Below are positions 1 to 13,362 of a stretch of DNA of 64,000 bases, one piece after another; the first letter of the stretch is position 1; each line of letters begins with the position of its first letter. This DNA is from Gibbula magus. Its lineage: Eukaryota; Mollusca; Gastropoda; Trochida; Trochidae. Below the pieces are notes generated by a model. The model was given only the letters and a program-made list of their open reading frames with translations. It made no database searches and was not told the origin of the DNA. The translations under genes were made by a program, and so were the position numbers. Where the stretch lies: positions 82,916,134-82,980,133 of the forward strand of contig OW388293.1 of assembly GCA_936450465.1 (NCBI GenBank), given 5' to 3'.

Positions 1-3000
1 TTGGTTGATGCTTAAAGTGATTGGCATGATAAGTTCATTCTGTCCCTCTAATTATGCCTGCCCCGTTTATATTTGGATATGTTATTTTGTTAATTCATAT
101 CTCGTTCTGAATTTTTTTTATTTAATTGTTACAAAGTGCTAGATTGTAGTTATTATAGTCAACTAACAATTGATTTCAATCTGTATTTAGTTAAGTTTTC
201 ATTTATCTGTAACTCATCTTCCTCTGATTACTCTCAAAACATTTCAGTTCAGTTATCACTTACTCATCTCTCATCAATAACTTTCAAAGCATTTAAGAGA
301 TAACTGCTATCCATGGTACAAATTGATTCCGAGTCTATTTAACTAATATCCTAACTTCAAAGACGTTTATGTGTGAGAGGTAAATCAGCCGTTGTGAAGG
401 TCAATGTACTGCAGAGTTATAACAGTACTTGAAGTCGAGATCTCACAGATCTGTGAGCTATAATGACCGACAAGACTCTTTTGCTTCACAGTTGGTTGGA
501 TAATCACTGCAGGCATCAGTTGCTGTTTTTGATGAAACATTTGATAAAGGTTAACGGCCAAACTATTCAATATAAACTTTTACTATATCATTGGTGTGTC
601 ACCGGATATAAAATCTTAAATGAGTTTTGGTTCGTTTGTATCGGCACAAAGGCTGCAATGTCATTGACACTTTTCTTAATGAGATCCCAATACTCACGTT
701 TCCAAGAAGATGGAACGTTTTTTAGAATCATTAACACATTTTAATCAATCGTTTTGACTTCATCATGCCTTTTGTGAAATATGACTTCATTGAGATATCT
801 CGATGCTTCGCTGGGTTCGCAGGCATCACTACTACTCCCAAGTTCCTCATAAATATAGTTCAAATAATAGTTTTGTAAACGGGTGCGTTTTTTTGCAGTA
901 GTACAATGCAGATATCTTATTGTATGATAAAAGGCTGCGAGTTTTGTGTTTGTTTTTATCTACATTGGAATATTATATTCTTTAGCATATTTTATTGTCA
1001 TTATCTGGTAATAAATCATATATCAGAAAATGAGAAGATCGTCAACCTATATCGAATGGCATATTTAAGTAAGCTGCTGCTATTAGTACTTCATTGATCC
1101 AGACATAAAACACAACATCACAGAAGCATACAATAAACAGAATAAAGCTGTGCCATTCATGAATAAACTGGCTTTACTCTGTCATTCGATGAAAATACAA
1201 ATACAAAAACTAAACACAAACTATCTTCTATTTGATCGATTGAAATTTGTTTTATCACATCACAGACCATGCACAGGATAAAAAGTGGTGGAATCCATTT
1301 ACCGGATCCTTCCGGATTCTCCCAAATATTGGCGAATCCTGGATAATCCGGCAGAATCCGGAAGGATCCGGCAAGCGGATTCCACCACTTTTGGTCCTGT
1401 GATGTAAAATGAGAATTTATGTCAAACAATATTAGTTGTACTTGCACATGTGCACATATAAAATGTGATATTGCTTAAAATGTTTACTACGTTACTAATG
1501 TTACTTTATGGGATATTACATGTACAATAGCAAAAAAATTAACGTCACAGAATTATTTCAATGTACACAATCAATATCAAATGTTTAATAGTAAAATCTT
1601 TTATCCATGGTGTCATCACAAATATCTAAAAAAAAATTGCCTCAGTGTTAATGTTCACACTCAATTCGACTCTTAAATCCGTCAAGTTGAAGGGGATCAC
1701 ATGGAGGGGAATAAACCTCAACTAATGTTGTTGAACTTCATCTGAAAGTAGTCGACTGAGAGGACCTCTGGCACAGTAACTGAAGAACCAACAGTGAACA
1801 AATAACCTTATGAGCCTCTGAACATAGGTTATACTCCTTCAAGTTTAAATATGTATAGGCATATCTAATAAATTGATAGCTTTAGATTTTCAAATTGAAA
1901 GAATGTCAACAACTTTGTATTCAATGGAATTTACTTTCTCCCCGTTCTTTAATGCTCCATTAACTTCCCTCATATAATAAAGGAAGCAAACCATTAAAAT
2001 TGACATGAACATCTTCAAAAATTCAAATTAAAAAATTATCAAATATTTTATTCAATAACCTCCAAGTTCAAGCGAGCTTTGATCAAAGTGATTTAGGGCT
2101 TTGAATTATGAGATCTTTAGTTGTCATTATCACTCAGTCTCTCTATAGCGTGAACCCCTTTCGTGTAATGTTTACACACTATTTTACTTGATGTCTCATT
2201 TGTGTTAACTACTATATGTGTAGAATGGATGTGAAACATTTACAGAGCACAGAAGAATAACCTACATAGATGGTTTCACGTGTTTTAATATTTCTGTTAT
2301 TCATGAATCTGTCAAAAGTAACTGTAAGAAGGTGTCAACATCTGAAACCAGCATTTTCTTGATAACAGCTTCTTTATTGTGTAGATGCATGACGTTTCGG
2401 AATATGTGCTCACTCATTATCAGGTGGAATGATTCCCTCTGATGAAGGTGTGAGCTTATACTCCATAAGATCGTGTATTGCATTTAATTAACTTAAACGT
2501 TTCGAAGTTATAAATTACCATGTACTTCTTAGAAAACTCACACCAATTCAAAGACTTTGTTAATTTTACAAAACTGTTTTTTTAGAATGTTTCACGTAAT
2601 AAATGCACATTTCATACATTCCTTAGTATATCAAGATGAAATTCAGATACATTTTCGTTCAATTAAATTTGTGCAATGGTGATACTTGTGTATTTAAGTA
2701 TGTCAGAGAACTAACAACACTGTTTGTCTATTCTTTATCAGCGCCATGTGGAAATGATTGATTTGGGAATAGTGAGTAACATCAGTATCTAATACTCAAT
2801 GAGAAAACAATTGTTGCCATTTATGTTTTTTGTATTCTGAGTATATGAAGTTCAATTGATAAGTGTCTGCCTCCATTTTAAACGATCACCAGTAACATTT
2901 TATCCAGTGATGTTTCAATCACAGAATCATTGATAGATAACATGATGTACACGTTTTGTCCTCATTTGTTTGCAAGAAGACTAAATATGTTTCTCTGACG

Positions 3001-3480
3001 CCTTCATATCTTAAGAATTATGATTTTAAAAGTTAACTATCACCTAGTAAGGCAAATGAATGTTGAAATTCAAACAAAATTTTCACTCACTTATTTAACT
3101 CGAAGTTTTCTCCTTAAAGTTGTCAGTGCAGAAAACTACGCAGTTAAATGACTGAAAACACATTTCATCAGACACCAGTGTGTATTTGAAGTTGGTGGTT
3201 TAAACATTTCGTTTCCTCAGATGGCATATTAAATGACAACAGAATAACTTTTAGATGATTTAAAGTGATGAACATGAAAGAAAGTGAAATGTCTGTTTTG
3301 CTTTGAATCTGAAGTTATATTATTCATGTAAAGGTTTGTTTGTTATTTCAAGCTACATTTTGTTGTCACAATGGATAAAAGTGTCAGACTTGATGTTTAT
3401 GTTTTATATTTAAGTCGATACAAATGTGTACCTTATGGACATTTATCCCATTTTTCTCAAGGATAAATGAGTCATTTAAC
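1..3480 (-). repeat. R repeat copy a (minus strand, partial)
   Basis: Non-coding DNA that matches, as its reverse complement, blocks of the plus-strand copies further right. Bases 200-780 correspond to 39800-40210 and 53520-53950; about 1850-2100 corresponds to 38580-38830; about 2860-2960 to 25990-26100; about 3290-3480 to 25390-25670 and 37800-37930. The order is collinear. The stretch carries a palindrome (TCACAGATCTGTGA, near 443-456) that is kept in several copies. No gene is seen. The left end lies outside the window. Limits are by eye. Confidence 0.7.
1272..1401. repeat. 130-bp foldback element with GGATCC-rich arms
   Basis: Two arms of about 49 bp face each other. The left begins CACAGGAT and runs through GTGGTGGAATCC and ACCGGATCC; the right is its near-perfect reverse complement ending TCCTGTG. 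The 30-bp spacer again contains GGAT/ATCC motifs. The flanks are ATG on both sides, a possible 3-bp target duplication. It looks like a small foldback/MITE inserted in R copy a. Confidence 0.75.
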
Positions 3481-3559
3481 CTTTCCCACACTTGCAGTAA
3501 TTCGTTCACAGCTTTTATTTTTTATCTAACTACAATTTTCTTAATACAGCTCATTTTTT

Positions 3560-6500
3560 TCCTTCGTGACTGACATACGGACAGTAAGTAGCCACTGCGT
3601 ATTTTTTTAAATAAATAATTAATTTTGTTTTTGTATGAATAAACTCTTAACCTACCTAACATTTCCAAAACATTTTGTTAACTAGATTAACATTTTAGTG
3701 ACTGATTTATCAGTTTGCCAAAACAAGAACAAAAATAATGTAATGATTACTCTTCGTTATCCTAAAAGTAGATCACCTTTTTCTATACCATATTTTGCAG
3801 TGACAAATCAGATTGACCTAGTCTCTGGTAAACCATAACTGTCTGTTACTGGGATAATAAATCCAATTAGGATCATAAAACTCAGCTCTGTCATAATCAA
3901 TCAGATAATTACACTGACCGGGAGGCTCGGATAAATCCTCTTATGTTGTTATATATTGACAACACTATCTAATTTGACGTGATCAACCGAGAATATTAAT
4001 CAAGTTCCATTGTCCTATGCCCAAGTGAAGTGTGTAAGAAAGGGAACAACGGGCACTGAAGTATTAGTTTAGATGGTTTTATGATTTCAGTGAAGCAGTT
4101 TTTTGTAACAAAATATACAGTTATCCCCACGATGTTGTAAGGAAAGGCAACAAGATTACATTCAGAGATAAACAATTGTTTAGCATACATCAGATTACGT
4201 AACATATTCACGGGGGACAGATATTCAACTTCAATTTGCAAGTTCTAAGGAAGAGTTATCACGAATGAAATCAAACATATACTGTAAAAACACATTACAT
4301 GGTGTCCAATGGCAAATATCCCTTCATCTTGGTTATACAACGTATGGAGCAAACGAAAAGGGCATTCGTGAATAAGGGAAGTAAACCCCCTGACCGTAAA
4401 TTCGAACTTAAAATTTGAATTGATTACATAAAATTAAGTAAAACCCCATAGAATGCTCAGTGAAGAATCATATTAAGTGCGTAACTGTGTTAATGTGCCC
4501 AAAATACGATGAACCACTTTTACCAAATCAACACTATAATACAAGGTATAATTGAGAAACTAGTCACTTGGTGATTTGATGTTATTGGCATGCATGTGAA
4601 GTATCTACATGTGCATGTGAAGTAACCTCGGTCAGTATGGACTATGAAAGAGACTTCGAAAAAAGTCTCTGATGACTTGGTCATCCATTGATCCTTCATT
4701 TGAATTTTATCCATCTTTCAGGAGCAAAATAATGGCCAATTTCCTGAGACATGTTAACCGTACGCTCTTATAACCATTTGTACTTTAATATGTCTGGGGA
4801 AAACATGTTGCCTGCTGTAACGTATTTTATCCAACACTGGTTTCCATCATGTTGAGACATTTGACAATGTTATAAAGTCTTCGAGAGCACACAATTAACA
4901 ATGTTGTACACCAAATATTCCATGTACCTGTCCACTTCCTGTATAAACATATACAGCCTTGTTTATCGAACACGGTGTACATCTCTAAGATCATATTTAT
5001 GCACTCTGAACTGTTTGTTGCAATGACCTGTCATATATGGAGTTTCAAAAATATATAAAAGAGCACAAAAACCTCATACCAGCACATCAGGTTTAGGTAA
5101 ACCAATACTCTGAACCATTGAGACGAAAATTAACAAATTAAAACAAGGCTTTCATTAGCCAGTCATGACTTGCACTGGAATGTGCTTACTATCTTGACAT
5201 ATTGGTTGTCTCCTGCTGCAGGGTATTTACTAGTACTCACCTTCGAACAATCATTGTAGTCCTTTTCAATATGATGTTTTGTGGTGTTTTATCGGTAATG
5301 GCTTTATCAAATGTGTTTTCCCAAGCTTTAAAGGGCAAGTCTCAATTATTTTATTTAAGAAGTACATGAACTAATTACTAATGAACTAATTGAATTACAA
5401 AAAGGCTTGAATTAGCAAGTCATGACCTGCACTGGAATTTGCTTATTGTCTTGACGTATTGGTTGTCTCCATAAAGTTATAAAAAAGATGAATTGATGAG
5501 GTCTGCTGTAGAGTATTTACAATTACTCATTTGTAAACACTCATTGTGGTCCTTTTCAATATTGTATTTTTGTCGTGGTTATGCCGTGTATCATGCTTTA
5601 AAGGGCAAGTTTCAAAACGTTATTTTATCAAGAAGTGCATGTACTGTTTGTCGCTCACAATTCGGACGTGTAGTTTCGGATTGTGCACATTTATAAGTCT
5701 GTTTAAAGTTGGAACTTCATTCCAAGACACAAATTGATTTTGAAACTATGTCACTGATATTCCCAACGTCAAAAGACGTTTATGTGTTAGGGGTAAATCA
5801 ACCGTTCTATGGTTCATTGTGCTACACATTAATTACAGTATATAAAGTCGAGATCTCACAGATCTGCAATCTATAATGACCTTCAAGTCTCCTTACCTTC
5901 AAGGCAGGTTGGGTAATCATTGCAGGCATCAGTTCCTGTATTTGATGAAACATTGGATAACATGTAAAGACCAAACAACTCCATATAAACTGTTAATATG
6001 TTAACATGTTGTTATCGAGACTAGAATGTCAATGAATGACACTTTTTTTCTAAATGAGACAAAAAGAAAGATGATGCGAATTAAAAACTAGTGTATGGTT
6101 CTTATATTGTTGTATTGGTTTTGAGTTGCAAGCATCGCCACTACTCCTTCATAAAAAGAGTTCTAGTAATGGTTTTGTAAAAGACTGAGATATTGTTTGA
6201 ACTTTTTGCAGCAGTACAATGCAGATGGGTACAATACATTTCTTATTGTATGATGGAAGGTTATGTACTTGTGCTATTAGCTATATTTCAATATGCATAT
6301 TCGATATAATATTTTATTATTTTCTCTGGTAATAATGAAAGTTGTTTTTACCAGTCAGTGAGAGAATGAGCTAAACGAAATATATAAAGGGATTTGACCG
6401 CAAAGAATATCCAGAAAACAAGTCCGTTTGATATCAGCATGTCTTTATATTTCACTAAGGATGCATGCTTCTTAGGAACATGAATATTCAAATCCCCACC

Positions 6501-7030
6501 TCCTTGGAGCAAACCACATTTGTTTGAACTGCATAGTTCAGATGGGACAACTAACATATTACAAGCTACAAAAACCTCAAGTTTATTTCGGAAATGAATT
6601 CAGAGATTGGTGCCCAGGGAAGCGTGTCTCTAGTGCGTGGTCACACTTTTGTTTTTGTAACTTTTCCATTAAGTCATTTTCGATTTCTTTAAACTTTTTG
6701 TAACGTGTAACTGTAATGAAAGTGATTAATCAACTTGGTTCCACTCAATGATTAGTCATTGTTTTGTTGCCCAGAGATTAGAAATAAAACTAATCATTGA
6801 GACTTAGAAGATTTTTGTTCAGTTGATGATACATCACTTTGCAAATACGCATTACAGGAGGCTCTGATAAATAGAGGTTATCATGCTCGTGTGTTTTGGG
6901 ATGGTCAATATCCTGCATTAGGAATAAACCTTTTATTTTGCGAGCCATGGCGAGCTAAATACATAGTGTTTATTCCTAATACAGGATATTTACGATCCCA
7001 AAAAACACGAGCATGATAACTTCTTTATCA
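3560..7030 (-). repeat. R repeat copy b (minus strand, partial)
   Basis: Reverse-complement match to plus copies. About 3750-4140 matches 36400-36740 inverted, and 44480-44840 and 10380-10560 in the same sense. About 4200-4400 matches 43620-43780 inverted. About 4480-5000 matches 42900-43220 and 58620-58960. About 5720-6200 is the segment seen at 39800-40210. About 6330-6860 matches 28370-28900. The sequence CAAGCTTTAAAGGG at 5322-5335 is the empty site for the SINE in copy c. No gene is seen. Confidence 0.65.
6878..7019. repeat. 142-bp foldback (hairpin) element
   Basis: Arms of about 53 bp, TTATCATGCTCGTG at the left end and CACGAGCATGATAA at the right end, are nearly perfect inverted copies around a 36-bp centre. 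The apex GCGAGCCATGGCGAGC (6940-6955) folds as GC, GA, GC around CATG with a second GA. This is the same GA-flanked mini-hairpin design found in the foldbacks at 13.6, 22.9, 45.7 and 50.3 kb. Confidence 0.8.
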
Positions 7031-7339
7031 TACAATATCATTCTTCATTTATTTTTGTACAAAACAGCTTGACAATATTAATTTGAAAACTACGCGTATT
7101 GATATATGCAAATGAACAGCGTTCTATTCTTAGGCTAAAATGACAAAATAATGCCACCTAAATATTGCTTTCAGTTAAAGGAAGGCCGAAATAAAATATT
7201 TTCTATTGAATTCTTAACTGCAATTGGTTCATTAGACTATTTTGTGAAAAATGAGACCAAAAAAAATCCATATGTTGTTCCTATATTAAACTAGAGCGGC
7301 TTAAAAAAAACCAAAAACATCGTCTTCTTTTCACCCGTG

Positions 7340-7460
7340 ACCAACAAACCAAAAATTGGGCGGGGCTTAGAGAGTTGGAAGATACCGGAAGTGACGTAAG
7401 TGAAGGGACGGGGTGTAAACATTCGCTTACTATTTACAATGGCAAACACTGGGGAATCGG
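7340..7460 (+). promoter_or_regulatory. promoter-like patch: GC box, ETS-CRE motif, ATG
   Basis: A locally GC-rich stretch contains GGGCGGGGC, then ACCGGAAGTGACGTAAG (an ETS site abutting a CRE), then a short ATG-led frame in good context (ACAATGG near 7437-7443) that stops after nine codons unless spliced. A related sequence lies in inverse orientation at 9475-9590, so this may be the end of a repeat rather than a host promoter. Confidence 0.3.
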
Positions 7461-9474
7461 TCAGTTAATCTGTTATATCTACGCTTTGCAATGATGCCAC
7501 ATCGCTGTTCTGCTGTGTAATCTGTTCGAGTAATGTTAGTTATCAAGTTTCACTTTACAAATGCACCAAAATATCGTTATATATATCAAATCAAATATAA
7601 TTGGTATAACTAGTGAGAGACGGTGGATTCATAGACGTTCGTAGACATAGGATAAATCAATGCTAATGATATATAAGATGACAAAATGAAACCAAGATAT
7701 GATAATATGAACGAAGTACAGATGAGACAACGAAATCAGATAGTCGGTGTTGTTGTTTTTTTTTTGTTAGAGATTGTTTGTGTTTAAAATAAAAAAAACA
7801 AACGTGAGATAAGCACGCCGGCGAAGTAGACCCTATTGTAAGCCATCGACAACAAAAGCACTTCACAACATCCTGTTTTTAAACATCGTTAATCAACCGA
7901 CAACCTAATTTACTAACTGTACATTACAAAAATGAAAAATAACTCACCACATATTTTAAAACATCAAAAGAATAATACGTCTACGAATCCACCTACGAAA
8001 ACATCGCATCCCAATGTTACATTTTACGATTTACGATCACTTATTACACATTAAAACATTCAGAATTTCATAGTTTATAAGATAATGTTTTCAATAAAAT
8101 GTGTGGTTAATCAAATATAATCAAATAAACATCGTATTAAATTGACAATTCATCAAGAGTGTCAATTAATGTAAGAAACTTACATTATAAACGTATCCAA
8201 ATGGACAATATGAATATCCAAATGCACATTAGACACAAAATGTTAACCTATAATTCCATCAATGACAGTACTTGGAAACAGAAGATGGTCAAATAATAAC
8301 CCTCTTTCAGCAAAGTCTTTTCGCAAATGGCAAGATAGAAAAACAAATAGTTATGATGATTTTACACTAAAAATAATTTCATTGGTACATTAGATTTAAA
8401 CAAGAGTTTTTATTGGATAACTTGATAGAGATATATTCATTGGCTGACAATTTCTAGACTGAATGTCGCGTTAAGTGTATTGTGTGTCACCAAGACAGGA
8501 CGTTGGCAATAAACATGACATGCTGGTCACCGACTTGTGTTATATAATTGAGTCGGTCCAGTAAACTTGTTATCTGTACAAACATAATTACACTCCTTCC
8601 TTCTCACATACTCAGCTTCTTAATTGCGTAAACTAATGTGCTGTAACAACACTTCTCCCCTTTGATCTGGAAGAAACATCTATATGGTCCGCTAAACTGA
8701 GAATTGTGTGTTGATGTGCAGAAGTGACACATAAAAGCTATCAGACTATTAATTAAACCATTTGGTTTTCATTAACGATATGTTCATTAAAATGCTTCTG
8801 GTAACATAATTCTTTTATTCGATAATGTTCGTTGTCTATATCAATCTGTGTATATGTTTAGCGTGCACAATAGAGCAATCTTCATGTAAATTTCATTGAG
8901 CTTGTTGACCAATACAGTTCATTTATTTATTCATGAAAGTGAAGTGAAAATGGTTTGCATTCCATTACATCATATATAGAATATTTTAATTGACAAACTT
9001 AAAATACAGTAATCTTTTATATTAAATACAAAATGTTATTTATGAATCTTCAACGTTGTCTCGCTTGTTTGAACAGTCAATCGTTCAGTGTATATGAAGT
9101 TATACCTACCATATATATTTATTTATTAATACATACAAAACAAAATTAACATGCCGATTATTCAACATACTTTGATCAATTGATGCTACTTAATCTCTGT
9201 TCACCCGATTCCCGCGATAATCTTCTTCCCTTGTTTCAGTGTCACTTGAACTGTCATACCTTCCCTTCTAGTTCCGCGATTAATTGCTACAAACATACTA
9301 TACAAAAGCGCAGAATGCACTCTAATAAAGAACGCCCCGGTTGTTGTAATCATATAAAATCGCTAGTTGAATAGTTTAGTAATCCGTTTATCGAAAATTG
9401 GGGTTGTTTTGATGAAGTTTCTGTCTTATATGAGCAGTTTAAAAGTGGGGAAAACGCGTTAAATTATGATTAGC

Positions 9475-9590
9475 GGCCATGTACAGGCTCCTTCACGTAC
9501 GTCACAGCCCGATACGCTTCAGTGACCACCCCCGCCCATTTTCATTCTGGTCGCCGGGGCTTAACTGGGCACTTTAAAAAAAAGCTGTAT
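9475..9590 (-). repeat. degenerate inverted counterpart of 7340-7460
   Basis: Read on the minus strand it gives GGGCGGGGG, then GTGACGTACGTGAAGG in the same order as the plus-strand patch at 7340-7460 (GGGCGGGGC, GTGACGTAAGTGAAGG). Upstream both share a CCCG..GACCA..AAAA stretch. The pair could be the ends of an old 2.3-kb element. Confidence 0.35.
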
Positions 9591-10305
9591 ATAAGTTATT
9601 TATGGGTCGATTTCAAAAATTTTAAATCTAGCAATTGTCAAATTGAAACCCCTTTTCAACGAATCCGAAAGTGACCATATGTCATTTCATCTAACCTTTA
9701 AAATAATTATTATTTTGGCATGATCTTAATTTTCAATGTTTTAATACATTGCGTTGTTCAAATGAAAAATATTCAATGTAAGGACAGAGAATTCGAATTC
9801 GAGTCCTGTTGCTTTCGTGTAGGCATAATCCTGACTCCATATCCAAAGGGAGAGTTGCTTCCCTTCCGCTAGGTTGCAAATCGCGACTCACATATCAAAT
9901 GAGGAGCTATTAAAACTGAATATTAAGCAGCTAATTCTATCATCACCTTTACCGAGATTATGGAACAGTGAAGATTGACGTTCGGTAAATGAATATGTGA
10001 CTCATACTTGTAACCTGTAAGTATTTATAAAGTGTTTGCTCGGTAGATTTCAACTCACGATGAACATGTTTCACTGCTTGATCATAATAAATTTTGCCGC
10101 ATTGCACAATGTTTGTTTTGTCATTTCTCAAATTAATGTATATGATATATAATGTATAACTGAAGCATGTATTTTTACATGAAGCTGTTACACTGGTACA
10201 ACTGTTACGGCATTTTACGTTATTACAGGCGTTGATGTGACGTCATTTCAAAAGAAGTTCCATCACATGACCTCTGTAATTTGCATCTTTATCCGTAGAT
10301 GACCC

Positions 10306-10330
10306 CAACGGATATCGAAAATATCCGTTG
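10306..10330. repeat. perfect 10-bp stem hairpin with CGAAA loop
   Basis: CAACGGATAT and ATATCCGTTG are exact inverted copies around CGAAA. The hairpin sits 60 bp after a perfect CRE (GTGACGTCA, near 10236). It is probably a remnant of a foldback. Confidence 0.5.
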
Positions 10331-11774
10331 CCTTTATCCTGCCGAGAACACCATCCATTGTATGATGAATACTCTTATGTTGTTATTTATTTACACTATC
10401 TAATTTGACGTGATAAACCGAGTATATTAATCAAGTTCCATTGTCCTATGCCCAAGTGAAGTGTGTAAGAAAGGGAACAACGGGCACTGAAGTATTAGTT
10501 TAGATGGTTTATGATTTCAGTGAAGCAGTTTTTTGTAACAAAATATACAGTTATCCCAATGATGTTGTAACAAAAGGAAAGAAGATTAAATTCAGAGATG
10601 AACAATTGTTTAGCATACATCAGATTCGCAACATATTCACACAAGACAGATATTCAAATTCAATTTTAATTCTTCAATTAAGTTCTAAGGAAATGTTATC
10701 AATAATGAAATAAAAAATATACTGTAGAAACATATTACATGGTGTCGCAAATATACTTTATCTTGGTTACACGCTGATTGAAACAATTTCCGAAACAAGG
10801 GGATAGATCTAGACCCAAATTTAATCAAATTAGACTGAAATGTAGGTCAAATGGTAGCGCCATATCGGACAAAGTTGGATTAACTTGTAATATAATGGCC
10901 CAATTTCTTTTTTAATTGTCCTAATGTGTTCCCTGCCCCAAAAACATTGAAATAGACATCTAGATCATAGTTTTAGGGGATATTTTCGATATATTGACCC
11001 GACTAGTTACCCCTTGATGTGGTGTTATGAGTATGAATGTGATGCATCTACACAATTTACGTCACACATTCTTTATACAGAGTTATACACCCATATTTCT
11101 TTGATGACATACTATCCAACGTCAAAGATGCAATGATGATTACTCCAGATTTTAAAACTAGTCGTGATTTTGAATCATTCCGAGACTTGTGTTTCACACG
11201 TATATACATCACTTTGCACCTCGGTCTGCATGAACTATGAAAAGTCTATGATGACTTGGTCATCTATTCATCCTTCATGTGAATTGTTATCCATCTTTCA
11301 GGAGAACAATTCCAATATCCTGATCCATATAAATCATATGCTCTTTAATACATTTTCAATTAAACACGTCACCGGGGAAAATATATTGCGTGCTGTAATG
11401 AATTTTATCCAACACTGGTTTCGATCATGTTGAGACATTTGACAATCTTTTAAAGTGTGTTTGTCTGAGACTATTGAATAAAGAACACACAATTCCCATA
11501 CGAGTACATCAAGTTTTGATAAACATTACTCTGTACCTTTGAGACAAAAGTTAACGAATTACAAAAAGGCTTAAATAAGACATGACATTGGAATTTGTTT
11601 ACTATGTTGACATATTGGTTGTTTCCACGAAGCTATAGACATGGTGATTTGATGAAGTCTGCTGCAGAGTATTTACTCATCTTTGAACAATCATTGTAGT
11701 CCTTTGTTAGTTATGCTTTTTGTGATGTTTTATCGGTAATTGCTTTATAAAATGTGTTTCCTCAAACTTTAAAA

Positions 11775-12092
11775 GGGACGGGATAGCGCAGTGGTTAGCG
11801 CGTTCGCCTTCGGATCAAGAGGTCCGTTGTTCGAATCCCGCTAGGGCCAAGGGAACTTTGTCTGCAATAGAGAGCTGTTCTACACGCAGTAAGGTTTGGG
11901 TGCAATGCTACACTGAAATTCACTGCAGCACCACCCATGGTTCGCTAGTTCCGGCCGATGCTCGCAGGTTTCACCACAATGCATGGCCACATGGCGTTGC
12001 AGGCTTTCTTCCTGCCATAATACTAGCAGCTGCGATATAAGTGAAATACTCTTGAAAGCGGCGTTAAACCCCAACTCACCTCACCTCACCTC
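11775..12092 (+). mobile_element. tRNA-derived SINE, molluscan type
   Basis: The head is tRNA-like with an intact RNA polymerase III promoter: A box TAGCGCAGTGG (11784-11794) and B box GTTCGAATCC (11829-11838). The body is followed by the conserved 3' stretch AAAGCGGCGTTAAAC and a CTCACC-repeat tail. Flanking duplicates CAAACTTTAAAAG and CAAGCTTCAAAGG (about 13 bp, diverged) fit LINE-assisted insertion. R copy b keeps the empty site at 5322-5335. It is a SINE, not a functional tRNA gene. The short open frames inside it are incidental. Confidence 0.88.
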
Positions 12093-13362
12093 AAGCTTCA
12101 AAGGGCAAGTCTCAACGTTGTTGGTTGTTGTTTTTTTGTGTGTTATCGATTATATCATTATCAAGTGGTAAATGAATGTATGATCCACAAGCTTTAAACG
12201 GCAAGTTTTAAAACGTTATTTTATCAAGAAGTACATGTACTGCTTGTCGTTCAACCATTTTAATGTTGGATGATTCAGTATAGTTATAGTATAATGACAA
12301 AATAATGGTGAAAATTGGGATTATTGAGTTAAAACCGGAAAAACTGCTATGGCTGGTGCGTGTCAATTAGTAATCATGGAATCCATAACATGTGTTAAAG
12401 GGACGTGTACTTTCGGCTTCCGCACATTTCTAAGGCTGTAAGAATTTACATTGAAAAATTCTTATATTTGAAGATTGGGTATTACTATGCAAGTCGAGTT
12501 AATTTATTTCAGCTTAAATCAAGAAATGTGGTGTTTCTGCACGTATCAAAGCAAAAAAGAATATAATGAAAAACATTTAATGTCACTTTACTACACATAA
12601 ATAGCAAAGTAAAAAAGTCTCATGAGAATATCAAACGCTACTACTTTAACAGTTAGAAACTAGCAATTATATGGGCATTTCTATCAAATTGATTGCTTTA
12701 GATCTTTAACTTTAAGTTTTTATTCAGTAACATTTCCGTTCAATGACTGTCGATTTGTCACGTCACGACCTTTAACAGAACATTTCACCCACTCAATTAC
12801 ATCAACATGTATTGGACTTTTTAAAATAAGCTCAAAGAATATCTTTCAAAGCATCTATAACTTTCGCTTTCGTGTTTAAAGGACGCAACCTTTAACTCGA
12901 CATCCTATCAATTACAGAGAACTTTGGTTGAATGATTTAGGTCATTTCCCTGTCTACTCTACATTTAGATAGGTTCACACTTAAAAGATCGGCTATTCAG
13001 AAGTAATACATATATCCACTGTTGAAAACATATACACTGACTGTCTCGGAAACATTGTTTTCTGAACCTCATCTTACTTACATACCAGAGTTGGGGATAT
13101 GGAATGCACACATTATTCAGGAGATAATCCAAGGTGCTTGAAAACCCAAGACATGTTTGAGTCATGTCTTGCTGCAACTGATGTAACCGCAGGTTTGATC
13201 ATCAAGGTTATGGTGAATAATTCCTTAAAATCCATGAACACATTTAAAAGACTTAAACATTATTATAACATATTGATTAAAATTGATTTTTTTGAAAGTT
13301 AGGTCCATCGTTTGTTGACAATTATTACTATTATGTACTATGTTTTAGCATGTACTATTATC

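Larger units (their letters stand above)
7031..10379. other. gene-free stretch between R copies
   Basis: No protein gene is recognised on either strand. The stretch holds a promoter-like patch (7340-7460), its degenerate inverted counterpart (9475-9590), a small perfect hairpin TAATGTAAG-AAA-CTTACATTA at 8167-8187, and AT-rich filler. It may be one insertion of about 2.3 kb bounded by the two inverted patches. Confidence 0.4.

Noticed and set aside
385..570. A 61-codon frame recurring at 385-570 (minus), 39887-40072 and 53613-53798 with similar residues
   Set aside because: The plus-strand copies at 39887 and 53613 begin with TTG rather than ATG, similarity extends equally into the flanks, and most differences between those two change the amino acid. 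It is part of the R repeat, not a gene.
11784..11850. tRNA gene with A and B boxes
   Set aside because: It is the head of a SINE: the SINE body, 3' tail and target duplication follow directly.
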